DNA of 64,000 nucleotides, taken from an uncultured Alphaproteobacteria bacterium. GTDB taxonomy: Bacteria; Pseudomonadota; Alphaproteobacteria; RF32; CAG-239. The notes beneath the pieces are model-generated. The model was given only the letters and a program-made list of their open reading frames with translations, had not been told where the DNA came from and did no database searches. The DNA lies in assembly GCA_944390275.1 (NCBI GenBank), contig CALXPL010000001.1, positions 496,001 through 560,000 on the forward strand, written 5' to 3'. Numbering within the stretch: position 1 is the stretch's first letter; every line of letters starts with the position of its first letter. A program made the translations under genes and the position numbers. This document shows, in pieces, positions 28,234-36,477 of the stretch.

Positions 28234-29019
28234 ATGAGAAAATTTACTTTATTGACTTCGGTTTTATTAACGGCTCCTTTTGCTGTGGGCAATGTTTTGG
28301 CACAATGTGTTGCCACCCAAGACTGCGAGAGTTTAGGTTATACCGAAACTTCTTGCCAAAACGGTGGTATCAAATGTCCGTTTGGTGATAAATGGGCTTG
28401 TAAGGGAAATGCGGATACTGGTATGGAAGGTTCTGATACAGGAAGAGATAATCCTGATTGTACCTATGGAGCAATTTATTACAGCGATGGAACTTGCGTT
28501 AAAGCCTCTATATCCGAAAAAATTCCGATTGGTGTTGTTGTCTATGATGAAAATAATGAAAAATGGATAATGGCATTAGACAATGCGGCAAGTAGAGTAG
28601 CATGGTCAACTGAATATGTTGATGTACCGAAAATAACCAATTATACAACAGAACAAACTGTGATAAATGATTTGAAAAGCTGTGAAAATACGGAAGCGAT
28701 GCTCGCTTTAGGCGAATCGAAATATCCAGCGGCGGCGGCAGCCAAGAATTATGCACCAGCGGGAGCGGAAAGTACCAAAGGGAAATGGTGTTTGCCGTCA
28801 GTGGGTATCTGGAATATGGTTAATAATCATCGAACGGAAATAGACGGGTCGATTTTATGGGCAAGAGGAACCCCATTTGAGACTCCATCATCTTGTTGGT
28901 CGTCGTCCGAGTACACCATTCACAGCGTGTGGACTTGGCAACCCGTGGGGATGTTCTCCTTCACAGATAAGGGCAGCTCCCGCCACAACGGCTATGTTCG
29001 CCCGGTGATGAAAATTTAA
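28234..29019 (+). CDS. Secreted Cys-module + DUF1566/Fib_succ-like C-terminal domain; candidate DGR target
   Basis: 261 aa from the ATG at 28234 (AAAGGAG before it). A signal peptide ends at VLAQ, then one Cys module (QDCESLGYTETSC..KCPF) like those of the upstream gene, a linker, and a C-terminal domain of about 165 aa. This ends SSCWSSSEYTIHSVW ... GYVRPVMKI, the pattern of DUF1566/Fib_succ_major lectin-like domains (W-S-S-x-E ... YVRPV). The last ~120 bp are much richer in GC (69 of 120 by hand) than the rest of the gene. It forms an operon with the upstream gene (14-nt gap). Confidence 0.7.
   Translation: MRKFTLLTSVLLTAPFAVGNVLAQCVATQDCESLGYTETSCQNGGIKCPFGDKWACKGNADTGMEGSDTGRDNPDCTYGAIYYSDGTCVKASISEKIPIGVVVYDENNEKWIMALDNAASRVAWSTEYVDVPKITNYTTEQTVINDLKSCENTEAMLALGESKYPAAAAAKNYAPAGAESTKGKWCLPSVGIWNMVNNHRTEIDGSILWARGTPFETPSSCWSSSEYTIHSVWTWQPVGMFSFTDKGSSRHNGYVRPVMKI
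28892..29011 (+). other. Candidate diversity-generating-retroelement variable region (VR)
   Basis: The 3' end of the DUF1566-type gene is GC-rich and abrupt in composition. It codes for the ligand-binding end of a lectin-like fold, ends in the conserved YVRPV, and is followed within about 40 bp by a hairpin (29047-29068). These are features of DGR targets. No template repeat or reverse transcriptase is in the window, so the element could be elsewhere or absent. Confidence 0.4.
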
Positions 29020-29046
29020 TCTTTGTGTTAAACAAACATGCATAAT

Positions 29047-29070
29047 AAAACCTCCTGTCGGAGGTTTTTT
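29047..29070 (+). terminator. Terminator/hairpin after the DUF1566-type gene
   Basis: AAAACCTCC (29047-29055) pairs with GGAGGTTTT (29060-29068), TGTC loop, T-run. It resembles the hairpin at 27072-27098 and may also serve as the hairpin downstream of a variable region. Confidence 0.8.
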
Positions 29071-29072
29071 CT

Positions 29073-29432
29073 TTAATAGCAAGCGTAAAATCCGCCGCAG
29101 GTGTATGTGCTTGTCGTCTTATTCATTTGATAACAGTCTTGAGGACTATATCTGTAATCTTCAGGGCAACATTCTGCATAATAACTGCTATGGTAGGGAC
29201 ATCTTTTTCTTAAAATCATTCCTCGGTCGCAACTCTTGTATATGTAACCGGCATTCTCACATTTGGTTATTTCTGAACGGCTTGCTTGATAATTTGATGA
29301 TGAATCCTCATCTCGGAAGGAATCGTTATATTGGGTTTCAGGACCGTTGACTAAAAATCTTACTCCCGCAAAACTTGATGTCCAAGTTACGGTTGCTATT
29401 CCCAAAACTACTGAAAAACAGAATATTCGCAT
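29073..29432 (-). CDS. Small secreted cysteine-rich protein
   Basis: 119 aa from the ATG at 29432 (AAGGAAC before it); the frame is open further up but lacks a start site. A signal peptide ends near TSSFAG. The mature part carries one module, CENAGYIYKSC ... KRCPYHSSYYAEC, closely similar to the CPYDSSYHSDC module of the protein at 27191-28219. It is on the opposite strand and convergent with that pair, so the family has spread locally. Function unknown. Confidence 0.65.
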   Translation of the reverse strand: MRIFCFSVVLGIATVTWTSSFAGVRFLVNGPETQYNDSFRDEDSSSNYQASRSEITKCENAGYIYKSCDRGMILRKRCPYHSSYYAECCPEDYRYSPQDCYQMNKTTSTYTCGGFYACY

Positions 29433-29489
29433 TTTTGTTCCTTGTTGTTTTCTTTTTTTTAGAATAAGGTATTTTTCTGCTTTTGGCAA

Positions 29490-29530
29490 TAAAAAAGCCT
29501 CATCATTTAATTTTTGATGATGAGGCTTAA
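29490..29530. terminator. Terminator of the DUF465 gene
   Basis: AAGCCTCATCAT and ATGATGAGGCTT form a 12-bp stem around 29497-29528; on the minus strand it is followed by TTTTTT. Confidence 0.8.
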
Positions 29531-29533
29531 TTC

Positions 29534-29722
29534 TTATTTGCACATTAATTTTTCTTGTAAAGCCATGCGAAGTAAAGTGTCTTTTTTGAGGAGTTTTTGC
29601 TTTTTTAACTCTTCTATTCTTATTAGATTTTTCCAGACATGCTGTTCTTCTTCATGAATGGCAGCTTCCAGATAGGCATGTTGAATTTTTAAATTCTCCA
29701 TGCTTTGTTTGTTGTTCAGCAT
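29534..29722 (-). CDS. DUF465/YdcH-like small helical protein
   Basis: 62 aa from the ATG at 29722, behind GGAGG with 5-nt spacing; the frame could start 12 nt earlier. Two helices with the DUF465 pattern LKIQHAYLEAAI ... IEELKKQKLLKKDTL. Function unknown; common in proteobacteria. Confidence 0.75.
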   Translation of the reverse strand: MLNNKQSMENLKIQHAYLEAAIHEEEQHVWKNLIRIEELKKQKLLKKDTLLRMALQEKLMCK

Positions 29723-29813
29723 GTGTCCCTCCATACTTTTCTTGTAATGTCTTTATTATAATCTATATTTTTTTTTATTCCAAGTTTATTTTTCTATAAC
29801 GAATTGATTTTTA

Positions 29814-30845
29814 TTATATTTTAGTATGTATATTTTTTTTATTTGCTTTGTATTTTTGCCATACTTTTTTCATTAGTGTTGAAATAGGGTAGTCTTTAAG
29901 CGATGTTTCGGGAACAAATAAGCCATCGGTTAAATTTTTTTCGGTTTGTATGTTATAAATTTGTAATGTGAGTTTGAAGTGGCTGAAGTTGTGGGTAACT
30001 TGTCTTCCGCTGTCCGTAATGCAAAGCGAATCCTTTTCAAACATCTTCCCTTCATCTTTCCATGGAAATTCGTACAATCCTGATAGCAATCCCTTTTCCT
30101 TTCTTTTACGAATGTAAATTTCTTTTTGGGAATTTATGATGATATAAACACTGCCGTATTTTTCTTGTCTTTGTATTTTTGTGCGGTTTGGTATTTGTTC
30201 TATGTCTTGCTTATTTTTGCTTTGGCAGTACTTTTGCCATGGGCATAATAAACATTGCGGTTTCTTGGGTGTGCATATTATTGCCCCTAAGTCCATAATG
30301 GCTGAGGCGTAGTCTGCCGGAGATTCTTTATCGGTTAATTCTTCTGCTTTTTGACGGATTATGTTTTGTATTTTTTCGGTCGGTTCCGTAAGATGGTAGA
30401 GCCGAGTTATAATTCGTATTACGTTCCCGTCAATTATGGTTTCGGGTTTGTTAAAAGCTAATGCCAAAAAGCTGGAAACAGTGTAGTTCCCTATTCCTTT
30501 TAGTTTTAAGACTTCTTCTCTTGTTTGAGGAAATTTCCCTTGTTCTTTTATTGTTTTGGCGGCTTCATGCAGGGATCTTGCTCTGCTATAATATCCCAGA
30601 CCTTGCCAATATTTATAAACTTCTTCTTCTGATGCTTGTGCCAAACTTTCTATGTCGGGAAAGCGTTTCATAAATTTTTTAAAGTACGGTATTACTGTTT
30701 TTACCGTGGTTTGCTGAAGCATTATTTCTGATACAAACACAATATATGGGTTGGGATGGGCTCCTCCTTTTACGCGCCATGGTAAATCTCGGCCCTGCGC
30801 TTCATACCAAGATAATAGCTCTTTTGATTGTGTGATTTTATTCAT
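29814..30845 (-). CDS. mutY: A/G-specific adenine glycosylase
   Basis: 343 aa from the ATG at 30845; the longer frame would run into tRNA-Leu, so it is rejected. Motifs: catalytic Glu in SEIMLQQTTV, helix-hairpin-helix LKGIGNYTVSSFLALAF, the Asp in IDGNVIRI, and the iron-sulfur site CTPKKPQCLLCPWQKYC. A C-terminal NUDIX-like domain follows. It removes A paired with 8-oxoG. It sits just downstream of tRNA-Leu on the same strand. Confidence 0.95.
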   Translation of the reverse strand: MNKITQSKELLSWYEAQGRDLPWRVKGGAHPNPYIVFVSEIMLQQTTVKTVIPYFKKFMKRFPDIESLAQASEEEVYKYWQGLGYYSRARSLHEAAKTIKEQGKFPQTREEVLKLKGIGNYTVSSFLALAFNKPETIIDGNVIRIITRLYHLTEPTEKIQNIIRQKAEELTDKESPADYASAIMDLGAIICTPKKPQCLLCPWQKYCQSKNKQDIEQIPNRTKIQRQEKYGSVYIIINSQKEIYIRKRKEKGLLSGLYEFPWKDEGKMFEKDSLCITDSGRQVTHNFSHFKLTLQIYNIQTEKNLTDGLFVPETSLKDYPISTLMKKVWQKYKANKKNIHTKI

Positions 30846-30890
30846 TTTTTTATGGGCTTGCTTATTGTTTTTCGCTTGTGCAAGCAAATT

Positions 30891-30977
30891 TGGTGCTCTG
30901 AAGAAGACTTGAACTTCCACGGGCTAACACCCACAAGTACCTGAAACTTGCGCGTCTACCAATTCCGCCATCAGAGC
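30891..30977 (-). tRNA. tRNA-Leu (anticodon CAG)
   Basis: An 87-nt class II tRNA on the minus strand. Acceptor GCTCTGA with TCAGAGC, D-arm TGGCGGAATTGGTAGACGCG, anticodon loop TTCAGGT giving CAG, variable arm, and CCA encoded at 30891-30893. It reads CUG codons. Confidence 0.96.
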
Positions 30978-31020
30978 ATTGCTTTGTTTTTAGCTTAATT
31001 CGTTTTATTTTGCAAGACTT

Positions 31021-31848
31021 TTATTGTAAATTGGGGGTTAAATAACCATAGCTTTCTAAAAGAAGATAGCTTCCCAGTAATATACGATAGATGACAAAGG
31101 GTAAAAAGGTTGATTTCTTTAACCACCACATCATTATATATATCGCCATTAGTGAGGCTACAAAAGAATAAAATACTCCATCAAATGCTTCCGTAAGTGC
31201 TGCTATGTTATTGTTTTGGTATAATTCATAAGCGGTTAATACTCCGGCTCCGAATATGGTGGGGATGGATATCAGCATGGAAAATTTTGCGGCTTCTCTT
31301 CTTTCTAATCCTAAAAATCTACCCATGGTTATTGTTATTCCTGAACGACTCGTGCCGGGGATAAGAGCTAAACATTGTGCACAGCCTATCCATATCGCAT
31401 CTATTATTCCTAAATGTTTGACTTCTCTTATTGTCATGCCTATCTTGTCGGCAATGAACAAAAGAATTCCAAAACATAGAATTGTCCATCCAATGATTTT
31501 GCTGTCTCGTAACCATTCCATGCCATATTCTTTTAAGGTTAATCCCGCAATTACTGCCGGTATTGTCGCTATGACGATTAACCAGAATAAACGATTGCCC
31601 TCATTACTGAAATTTGGAATAAATTTTGTTTTAATCAATCCTTTGATGATTTGCCAAATCGTTCCTGAAAAATAGATGCAAACAGCAATTATTGAACCGA
31701 CATGTACCGCTATGTCAAGTGTTAGACCTTGATCCGGAAATGTTGTGAATTTTGAAAAAAGTATTAAATGTCCTGATGAGCTTACCGGTAAAAATTCTGT
31801 CAGCCCTTGAAGTATTGCCAGCAATAATATGTGAATATTTATCTCCAT
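31021..31848 (-). CDS. uppP: Undecaprenyl-diphosphatase
   Basis: A 275-aa membrane protein of the BacA/UppP family. Hallmarks: QGLTEFLPVSSSGHL (residues 15-29) and PGTSRSGITITMGR. It recycles the undecaprenyl carrier lipid for peptidoglycan and polysaccharide assembly. It begins 9 nt after the response regulator. Confidence 0.95.
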   Translation of the reverse strand: MEINIHILLLAILQGLTEFLPVSSSGHLILFSKFTTFPDQGLTLDIAVHVGSIIAVCIYFSGTIWQIIKGLIKTKFIPNFSNEGNRLFWLIVIATIPAVIAGLTLKEYGMEWLRDSKIIGWTILCFGILLFIADKIGMTIREVKHLGIIDAIWIGCAQCLALIPGTSRSGITITMGRFLGLERREAAKFSMLISIPTIFGAGVLTAYELYQNNNIAALTEAFDGVFYSFVASLMAIYIMMWWLKKSTFLPFVIYRILLGSYLLLESYGYLTPNLQ

Positions 31849-31857
31849 GTTCTTATC

Positions 31858-32271
31858 CTATTCTTTTTTCAAATTCAGTGCATCTTCTATTCTACTCTTT
31901 AGAGCATTGGGGGATATCGGTTTTACCAGATATTCTTTGATGCCCAGTTCTTTTGCTTTTAAAACAGTTTTTTCTTGTGTATCAACGGTTACCATAATAA
32001 TTATAAGGTCTTTTAAACTTTTGTTGGGAAGTCTTTTGACTTCTTGCACAAATTCTATGCCGTCTTGATCAGGCATGACTTGATCTAAAATAACTAAATC
32101 AATTCCATATTCTTTTAGAATTTCTATTCCTTCTTTGGCTGAAGAGGCTTCTTTGACATTTTTTATGCCGATTAATGAAAGTGCTGATTTGATGAAGGTG
32201 CGTGAAAATTTATCATCATCGACGATTAAGCAATTTGTTAAGGTTAATTCATTTACTTGTTTTTTTTCCAT
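31858..32271 (-). CDS. Stand-alone response-regulator receiver protein
   Basis: A 137-aa CheY-like receiver without an output domain. Acidic pocket IVDDDKFSR, phospho-acceptor Asp in LVILDQVMPD, Thr in IIIMVTVD, Lys in EYLVKPIS. Its sensor is unknown. It lies between a M23 peptidase (17-nt gap) and uppP (9-nt gap), so it is probably co-transcribed with envelope genes. Confidence 0.9.
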   Translation of the reverse strand: MEKKQVNELTLTNCLIVDDDKFSRTFIKSALSLIGIKNVKEASSAKEGIEILKEYGIDLVILDQVMPDQDGIEFVQEVKRLPNKSLKDLIIIMVTVDTQEKTVLKAKELGIKEYLVKPISPNALKSRIEDALNLKKE

Positions 32272-32288
32272 CCTGGTTCCTTTGACGA

Positions 32289-33140
32289 TTATAAATTAAT
32301 ACATGTATCCTTTTGGATTAAACCGATAAGTTTTTCAGGGTTAAATCTTATATTGTGCAGAGAGGCTCCCCAGTGAAGATGCGGACCGGTTACCCTACCG
32401 GTTTTTCCAACTGTTGCTATAACTTCTCCTTGTTTTACTTCTTGACCTTCTTTTACTTTAATATCTTTTAAGTGGGCATAAATCGTGTGTAGTCCTTGTC
32501 CATGGTCAATAACAATCATGTTTCCACTGTAAAAAAAGTTTTTACCCGTCATGACAACTTTTCCATCACTAGGTGCCATAACTTCTGTTCCTTCCGGAGC
32601 CGCCATATCTAGTCCTCTATGCGGATTTTTCTTTATGGTGTTCATAATCCTTTGTCCTCCGAATTTTCCGCTGATGCGGTATTCTTTTAAGGGCATTTGA
32701 AAACCTTGTTTCCAATATGATGTTTTACTATTGTTTTCTTCTATGGCTTTTCTTAAACTTTGGTTCTCTCTTAGAATTTCATCTTGGTCTTCTTTTTTAG
32801 GGGTAACTTTTCTTTCCGGAACACCATTAATCTTTTGTATGTCCCATTTCGTCGGTTCAATCGTAAAGGTAAAATTTTTAACGGGATAGTTTTGTTCGTC
32901 ATTTTTATAGAGTATTTTTAGACTTTGTTTTAGCTGGTCATCTCTATCAAATGCCAACATGAAGTCTCCCTCTTTATTCGGGGTAATTTTTTTGTTTTGA
33001 AATTGTACTTCATGGACATTTTCTTCATGAAGCAATAGTATTGAACCTTGAGCTTTATCTCCGCATATTTCCAGTGCCTGACTTGGTTGGCTTAATAGCG
33101 GAAAAATGCTACATATCAAATAAATCGCCTTGTATTTCAT
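32289..33140 (-). CDS. M23 (LytM) family metallopeptidase
   Basis: A 283-aa exported protein with a signal peptide (LICSIFPLLSQPSQA) and a C-terminal LytM domain. Zinc ligands are present: HRGLDMA and HLHWGA, with VIDHGQGLHTIYAHL between. It cuts or regulates peptidoglycan cross-links in the periplasm. The start overlaps the end of xseA by 32 nt. Confidence 0.9.
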   Translation of the reverse strand: MKYKAIYLICSIFPLLSQPSQALEICGDKAQGSILLLHEENVHEVQFQNKKITPNKEGDFMLAFDRDDQLKQSLKILYKNDEQNYPVKNFTFTIEPTKWDIQKINGVPERKVTPKKEDQDEILRENQSLRKAIEENNSKTSYWKQGFQMPLKEYRISGKFGGQRIMNTIKKNPHRGLDMAAPEGTEVMAPSDGKVVMTGKNFFYSGNMIVIDHGQGLHTIYAHLKDIKVKEGQEVKQGEVIATVGKTGRVTGPHLHWGASLHNIRFNPEKLIGLIQKDTCINL

Positions 33141-34452
33141 TCTTTTTCACTAATACTTTTGTTTTTATACTTCCATCAGCAAAACAAATTTCTAAGTTAT
33201 TGCTCTTTTGGGCTTGAGTTGCTGAATAAATGGTGTTGTGCTTACTGTCTTTTATCCAAGCAAAACCCCGTTTTAAAACAGACTCAACTGATACTGACTC
33301 TAGTCTAAGCGATAAATTCTTTAAATTTTCTTGCTTTTTTTCAAAAATATTCAAAATAAGATAAGGTTTTAGGTTATTTTTTTCTATTTCATTGTTTTTA
33401 TTTTGTAAGTAATTTTTAAAGGCGGTCTTTAATCTTTCTATTCTTTCATCAAATTTTTGTTGGCTTTCTTGTAGGATTTGTTCTAGGTTGGGTATGCCTC
33501 TTTTCAGCCCTTCTAATAATGTTTGATAGTTGTTTAAATAACGTTGTGTTGCGTGTTGTAATCTTCCTTGAATAATACTTAGGCGTGATTCTAATTCTGC
33601 TTTTACCGGAACGGCAAATTCTGCCGCGCCGGTCGGGGTGGGGGCTCTTACATCGGATACATAGTCAATTAACATGGTGTCTGTTTCATGACCAACTGCG
33701 GAAATTATCGGTATCTCCGAATCGTAAACTGCACGAATTACGGCTTCTTCATTAAACGGCCATAAATCTTCCAAACTGCCGCCTCCGCGAGCGACAATAA
33801 TGACATCCGGTCGTGATATTTTTCCATTCTTAGGAAGTTTATTAAAACCTTTTATTCCTAAGGCGATTTTTTCGGCGGCACCTTCTCCTTGTACCGGTGT
33901 CGGCCATACAATAATATGGCTGGGAAAGCGATCACGGACACGATGAATTATATCACGAATAACGGCTCCGCTTGCAGATGTTACAACTCCGATTGTTTCT
34001 GGCAAGTAAGGAATTTTCTTTTTGTGTTCTGCGGCAAATAAACCTTCGGCAGCGTATTGTTTTTTCTTTTCTTCCAATAATTTCAGTAACGCTCCGGCTC
34101 CTGCTACTTCCATTTGTTCTATAATCAGTTGATATGAGGATTTGCCTGCGAATGTTGTAATTTTTCCCGTGGCTACGACTTCTAATCCGTCTTCGGGTTT
34201 TATTCTTAAATTTGCGGCTACTCCTTTCCAACATACAGCGGATATAACGGCATTTTCATCTTTTAATGAAAGATAATAATGTCCAGAATCGGCTCTTTTA
34301 CTGCCGAATATTTCTCCTCGGATACGAATATGGTGAAATTTTGTTTCAACGAACTTTTTGATTTCTGCTGAAATTTCGCTAACGGTATATTCTTTTTCTT
34401 CCGGTGATGGGGCTTGGTTATTTTCGGTTAGTTTGCTTAATAAATCTTCCAT
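33109..34452 (-). CDS. xseA: Exodeoxyribonuclease VII large subunit
   Basis: A 447-aa protein. N-terminal OB-fold (IRGEIFGSKRADSGHYYLSL), then the nuclease core with VVTSASGAVIRDI, DVIIVARGGGSLEDLWPFN, SAVGHETD and a long coiled-coil C-terminal half. It degrades single-stranded DNA with XseB; xseB is not in this window. It is first in the xseA-M23-receiver-uppP run. Confidence 0.95.
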   Translation of the reverse strand: MEDLLSKLTENNQAPSPEEKEYTVSEISAEIKKFVETKFHHIRIRGEIFGSKRADSGHYYLSLKDENAVISAVCWKGVAANLRIKPEDGLEVVATGKITTFAGKSSYQLIIEQMEVAGAGALLKLLEEKKKQYAAEGLFAAEHKKKIPYLPETIGVVTSASGAVIRDIIHRVRDRFPSHIIVWPTPVQGEGAAEKIALGIKGFNKLPKNGKISRPDVIIVARGGGSLEDLWPFNEEAVIRAVYDSEIPIISAVGHETDTMLIDYVSDVRAPTPTGAAEFAVPVKAELESRLSIIQGRLQHATQRYLNNYQTLLEGLKRGIPNLEQILQESQQKFDERIERLKTAFKNYLQNKNNEIEKNNLKPYLILNIFEKKQENLKNLSLRLESVSVESVLKRGFAWIKDSKHNTIYSATQAQKSNNLEICFADGSIKTKVLVKKNEIQGDLFDM

Positions 34453-34601
34453 ATTCGAATCCTTTGTTTTATTTGGTGCATCTTAGTATTTTTTCTTCTT
34501 TTTGTTAAGATATCTTTTCGTAATGTGGATGATATTTGCTTGATTCTTTTTACTTCTTATGTTAGTTTTGCTCTACTTTTTTATTATTAAATCTTACAAT
34601 T

Positions 34602-35174
34602 ATGGAAAATACAAAAAATTTTGTTTGGCAAGATGATTATAAAACTCTTTGTCAAAGACGGCTCTTTTTTGATGCGTCATCTTTAAAACATTTTTTGAGG
34701 ACGAATAAACGCACTGATAAAAATGTAATCTTGAATTTTCTTCAAATTGACGATGTTTGGTTTATTCTTAATTCTTGGAATCCTTATGGCGGTAATTGTG
34801 GACATTTACATTTGTATTTAGTTGAAAATAGTTATAAAAAACAATTGTTTTATAAACGTTTTTTGATTACTAGTGAACAACTTGGCTATCGTGTGTTGGC
34901 TGAAGATGTACAAATTCAAGATGCTGTTTTAGATAAATCTCAAGATGGTTTGGTTGTCGTTGTTAAACATGATGATAAGTTTGATGTCTTGTATAAAGCT
35001 CCTTATACAGTGGTTGACCCGTTTCGAAAACAACGAGAGTATTTAATGGATCAAAATGTTATTGGAATTCCGGTATATGAGGAATTGCAGCCCTTTGTTT
35101 GTTGGAAAATTTGGTGTCTTAAAAATATTTCCGCATTTGAGTTAACTGAAAAATATCATCTTAATTTATTTTAA
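34602..35174 (+). CDS. Hypothetical protein
   Basis: A 190-aa soluble protein with no signal peptide or membrane helix. No Shine-Dalgarno is clear before the ATG. It contains NSWNPYGGNCGHLHLYLVE and a basic, aromatic C-terminal end. I do not recognise a family. It is followed 11 nt later by another unknown gene, so the pair may be an operon. Confidence 0.5.
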   Translation: MENTKNFVWQDDYKTLCQRRLFFDASSLKHFLRTNKRTDKNVILNFLQIDDVWFILNSWNPYGGNCGHLHLYLVENSYKKQLFYKRFLITSEQLGYRVLAEDVQIQDAVLDKSQDGLVVVVKHDDKFDVLYKAPYTVVDPFRKQREYLMDQNVIGIPVYEELQPFVCWKIWCLKNISAFELTEKYHLNLF

Positions 35175-35185
35175 TTTTTTTGTTT

Positions 35186-35512
35186 ATGATTATCGATAAT
35201 CTTTTTAAAAAGAAGTTTGGTTTAAGTTCTGAAGCTAAGCTCAGAAAAGGTTTGCAAGTTTGGTGTGATTTGAATAAAATTCTTCCTGAAGCCTGTGGTG
35301 TTGCCGAAAACGATAAAGTTCGCTTATCTTTGTTTTCTAAAAAAGTGGCTGTACTTTCTAAACGCAAGAAAGAATGTTTAAAATTCTGGTTGGAAGGACA
35401 AGTGCATGATTATAAATATAATTTTTGTGAATTTTGCACTCCTTCCCAAGAAGAGTTTGAACGCAAGCAGCTGCAAATTTTTGAGAGCCATTTAGAAGTT
35501 CTTCAAAAATAA
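35186..35512 (+). CDS. Hypothetical protein
   Basis: A 108-aa basic, helical protein from the ATG at 35186, with no good Shine-Dalgarno. No family recognised. A Cys-containing end (NFCEFCTPSQEEFERK) is notable. Probably co-transcribed with the gene before it; a bidirectional terminator follows at 35521-35552. Confidence 0.5.
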   Translation: MIIDNLFKKKFGLSSEAKLRKGLQVWCDLNKILPEACGVAENDKVRLSLFSKKVAVLSKRKKECLKFWLEGQVHDYKYNFCEFCTPSQEEFERKQLQIFESHLEVLQK

Positions 35513-35520
35513 AGACTTGA

Positions 35521-35552
35521 AAAAAAGCATTCGTTTTTCGAATGCTTTTTTT
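35521..35552. terminator. Shared terminator, hypothetical gene and ftsY
   Basis: GCATTCG (35527-35533) pairs with CGAATGC (35539-35545) around TTTTT, with A-run before and T-run after. Confidence 0.9.
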
Positions 35553-35556
35553 GTTT

Positions 35557-36477
35557 CTATATATCTAACAAATTTTGAGCATAGTCGTGAGCCGAAAAGG
35601 TGTCTAAATCTTCTATTCCTTCTCCTACTCCTATGTAATAAACAGGTAAGGGGTTTTCTTCAGCTATGGCTACTAAAATTCCCCCTTTGGCTGACCCATC
35701 GAGTTTGGTAATAATTAACCCATCTACCTGACACATTTCTTTAAATATTTTGGTTTGTTCCAGTGCATTTTGTCCTGTGGTCGCATCTAGTGTCAGTAGT
35801 ATTTGATGCGGGGCTTCCGGAATTATTTTTTTGATTACGCGTATGATTTTTTTGAGTTCATCCATTAATCCGTTTTTGTTTTGAAGGCGTCCTGCCGTAT
35901 CTATAAAAACAATATCGTCGTTGTATTTTATTGCTTCTTGAATGCCATCATAGCAAAGTCCTGCCGAATCGCATCCGTCAGTTCCTTTAAATACGCGAAT
36001 CCGGTTCCTTTCTCCCCAAATGCTCAGTTGTTCAACGGCTGCTGCTCGAAAAGTATCACCGGCTATGAATGATATTTGCGGGTGTTTCTCACTTTTTTGA
36101 AATTTTGAAGCTAATTTTCCTATTGTGGTTGTTTTTCCGGCTCCGTTGACGCCTATCATTAAAATGATGTATGGTTTCTTTTGTTCTTCGTATGTAAAAG
36201 ATTTTTCGCAAGGCTTTAAAATTTCTTCTATCTCTTTTGATAATTCCTCTTTTATTTCGGTTATTGTTGCTTCTTTGTTGAGACGTTTCTTTTTGAAATT
36301 TTCAATTATTTTATCTGAAGCCTTTATTCCCATGTCGGAACTTATTAATATATCTTGTAAATCTTCCAATGTTTCCGAATCGACACGTTGTTTGGTAAAA
36401 ATATCGGAAATCCCAGAACTTATTTTCGAAGAGGTCTTTTTTAGGCCTTGATTTAGTTTTTGAAAAAAATTAATCAT
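35557..36477 (-). CDS. ftsY: Signal recognition particle receptor FtsY
   Basis: A 306-aa SRP GTPase. N-terminal helical region (about residues 1-80), then the G domain: GVNGAGKTTTIGKLA, DTFRAAAVEQL, DTAGRLQNK, TKLDGSAKGG and GVGEGIEDL. The acidic A domain of E. coli FtsY is missing, as in most Alphaproteobacteria. It docks SRP-ribosome complexes at the membrane. Its start overlaps the mtaB stop by 8 nt. Confidence 0.96.
   Translation of the reverse strand: MINFFQKLNQGLKKTSSKISSGISDIFTKQRVDSETLEDLQDILISSDMGIKASDKIIENFKKKRLNKEATITEIKEELSKEIEEILKPCEKSFTYEEQKKPYIILMIGVNGAGKTTTIGKLASKFQKSEKHPQISFIAGDTFRAAAVEQLSIWGERNRIRVFKGTDGCDSAGLCYDGIQEAIKYNDDIVFIDTAGRLQNKNGLMDELKKIIRVIKKIIPEAPHQILLTLDATTGQNALEQTKIFKEMCQVDGLIITKLDGSAKGGILVAIAEENPLPVYYIGVGEGIEDLDTFSAHDYAQNLLDI

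Noticed and set aside
28888..29082. Antisense open frame over the GC-rich end of the DUF1566-type gene
   Set aside because: It is a shadow made by high GC and lack of stops opposite a real coding region; no start site.
30846..30920. Longer mutY start
   Set aside because: It would translate through tRNA-Leu; the ATG at 30845 gives a normal N-terminus.
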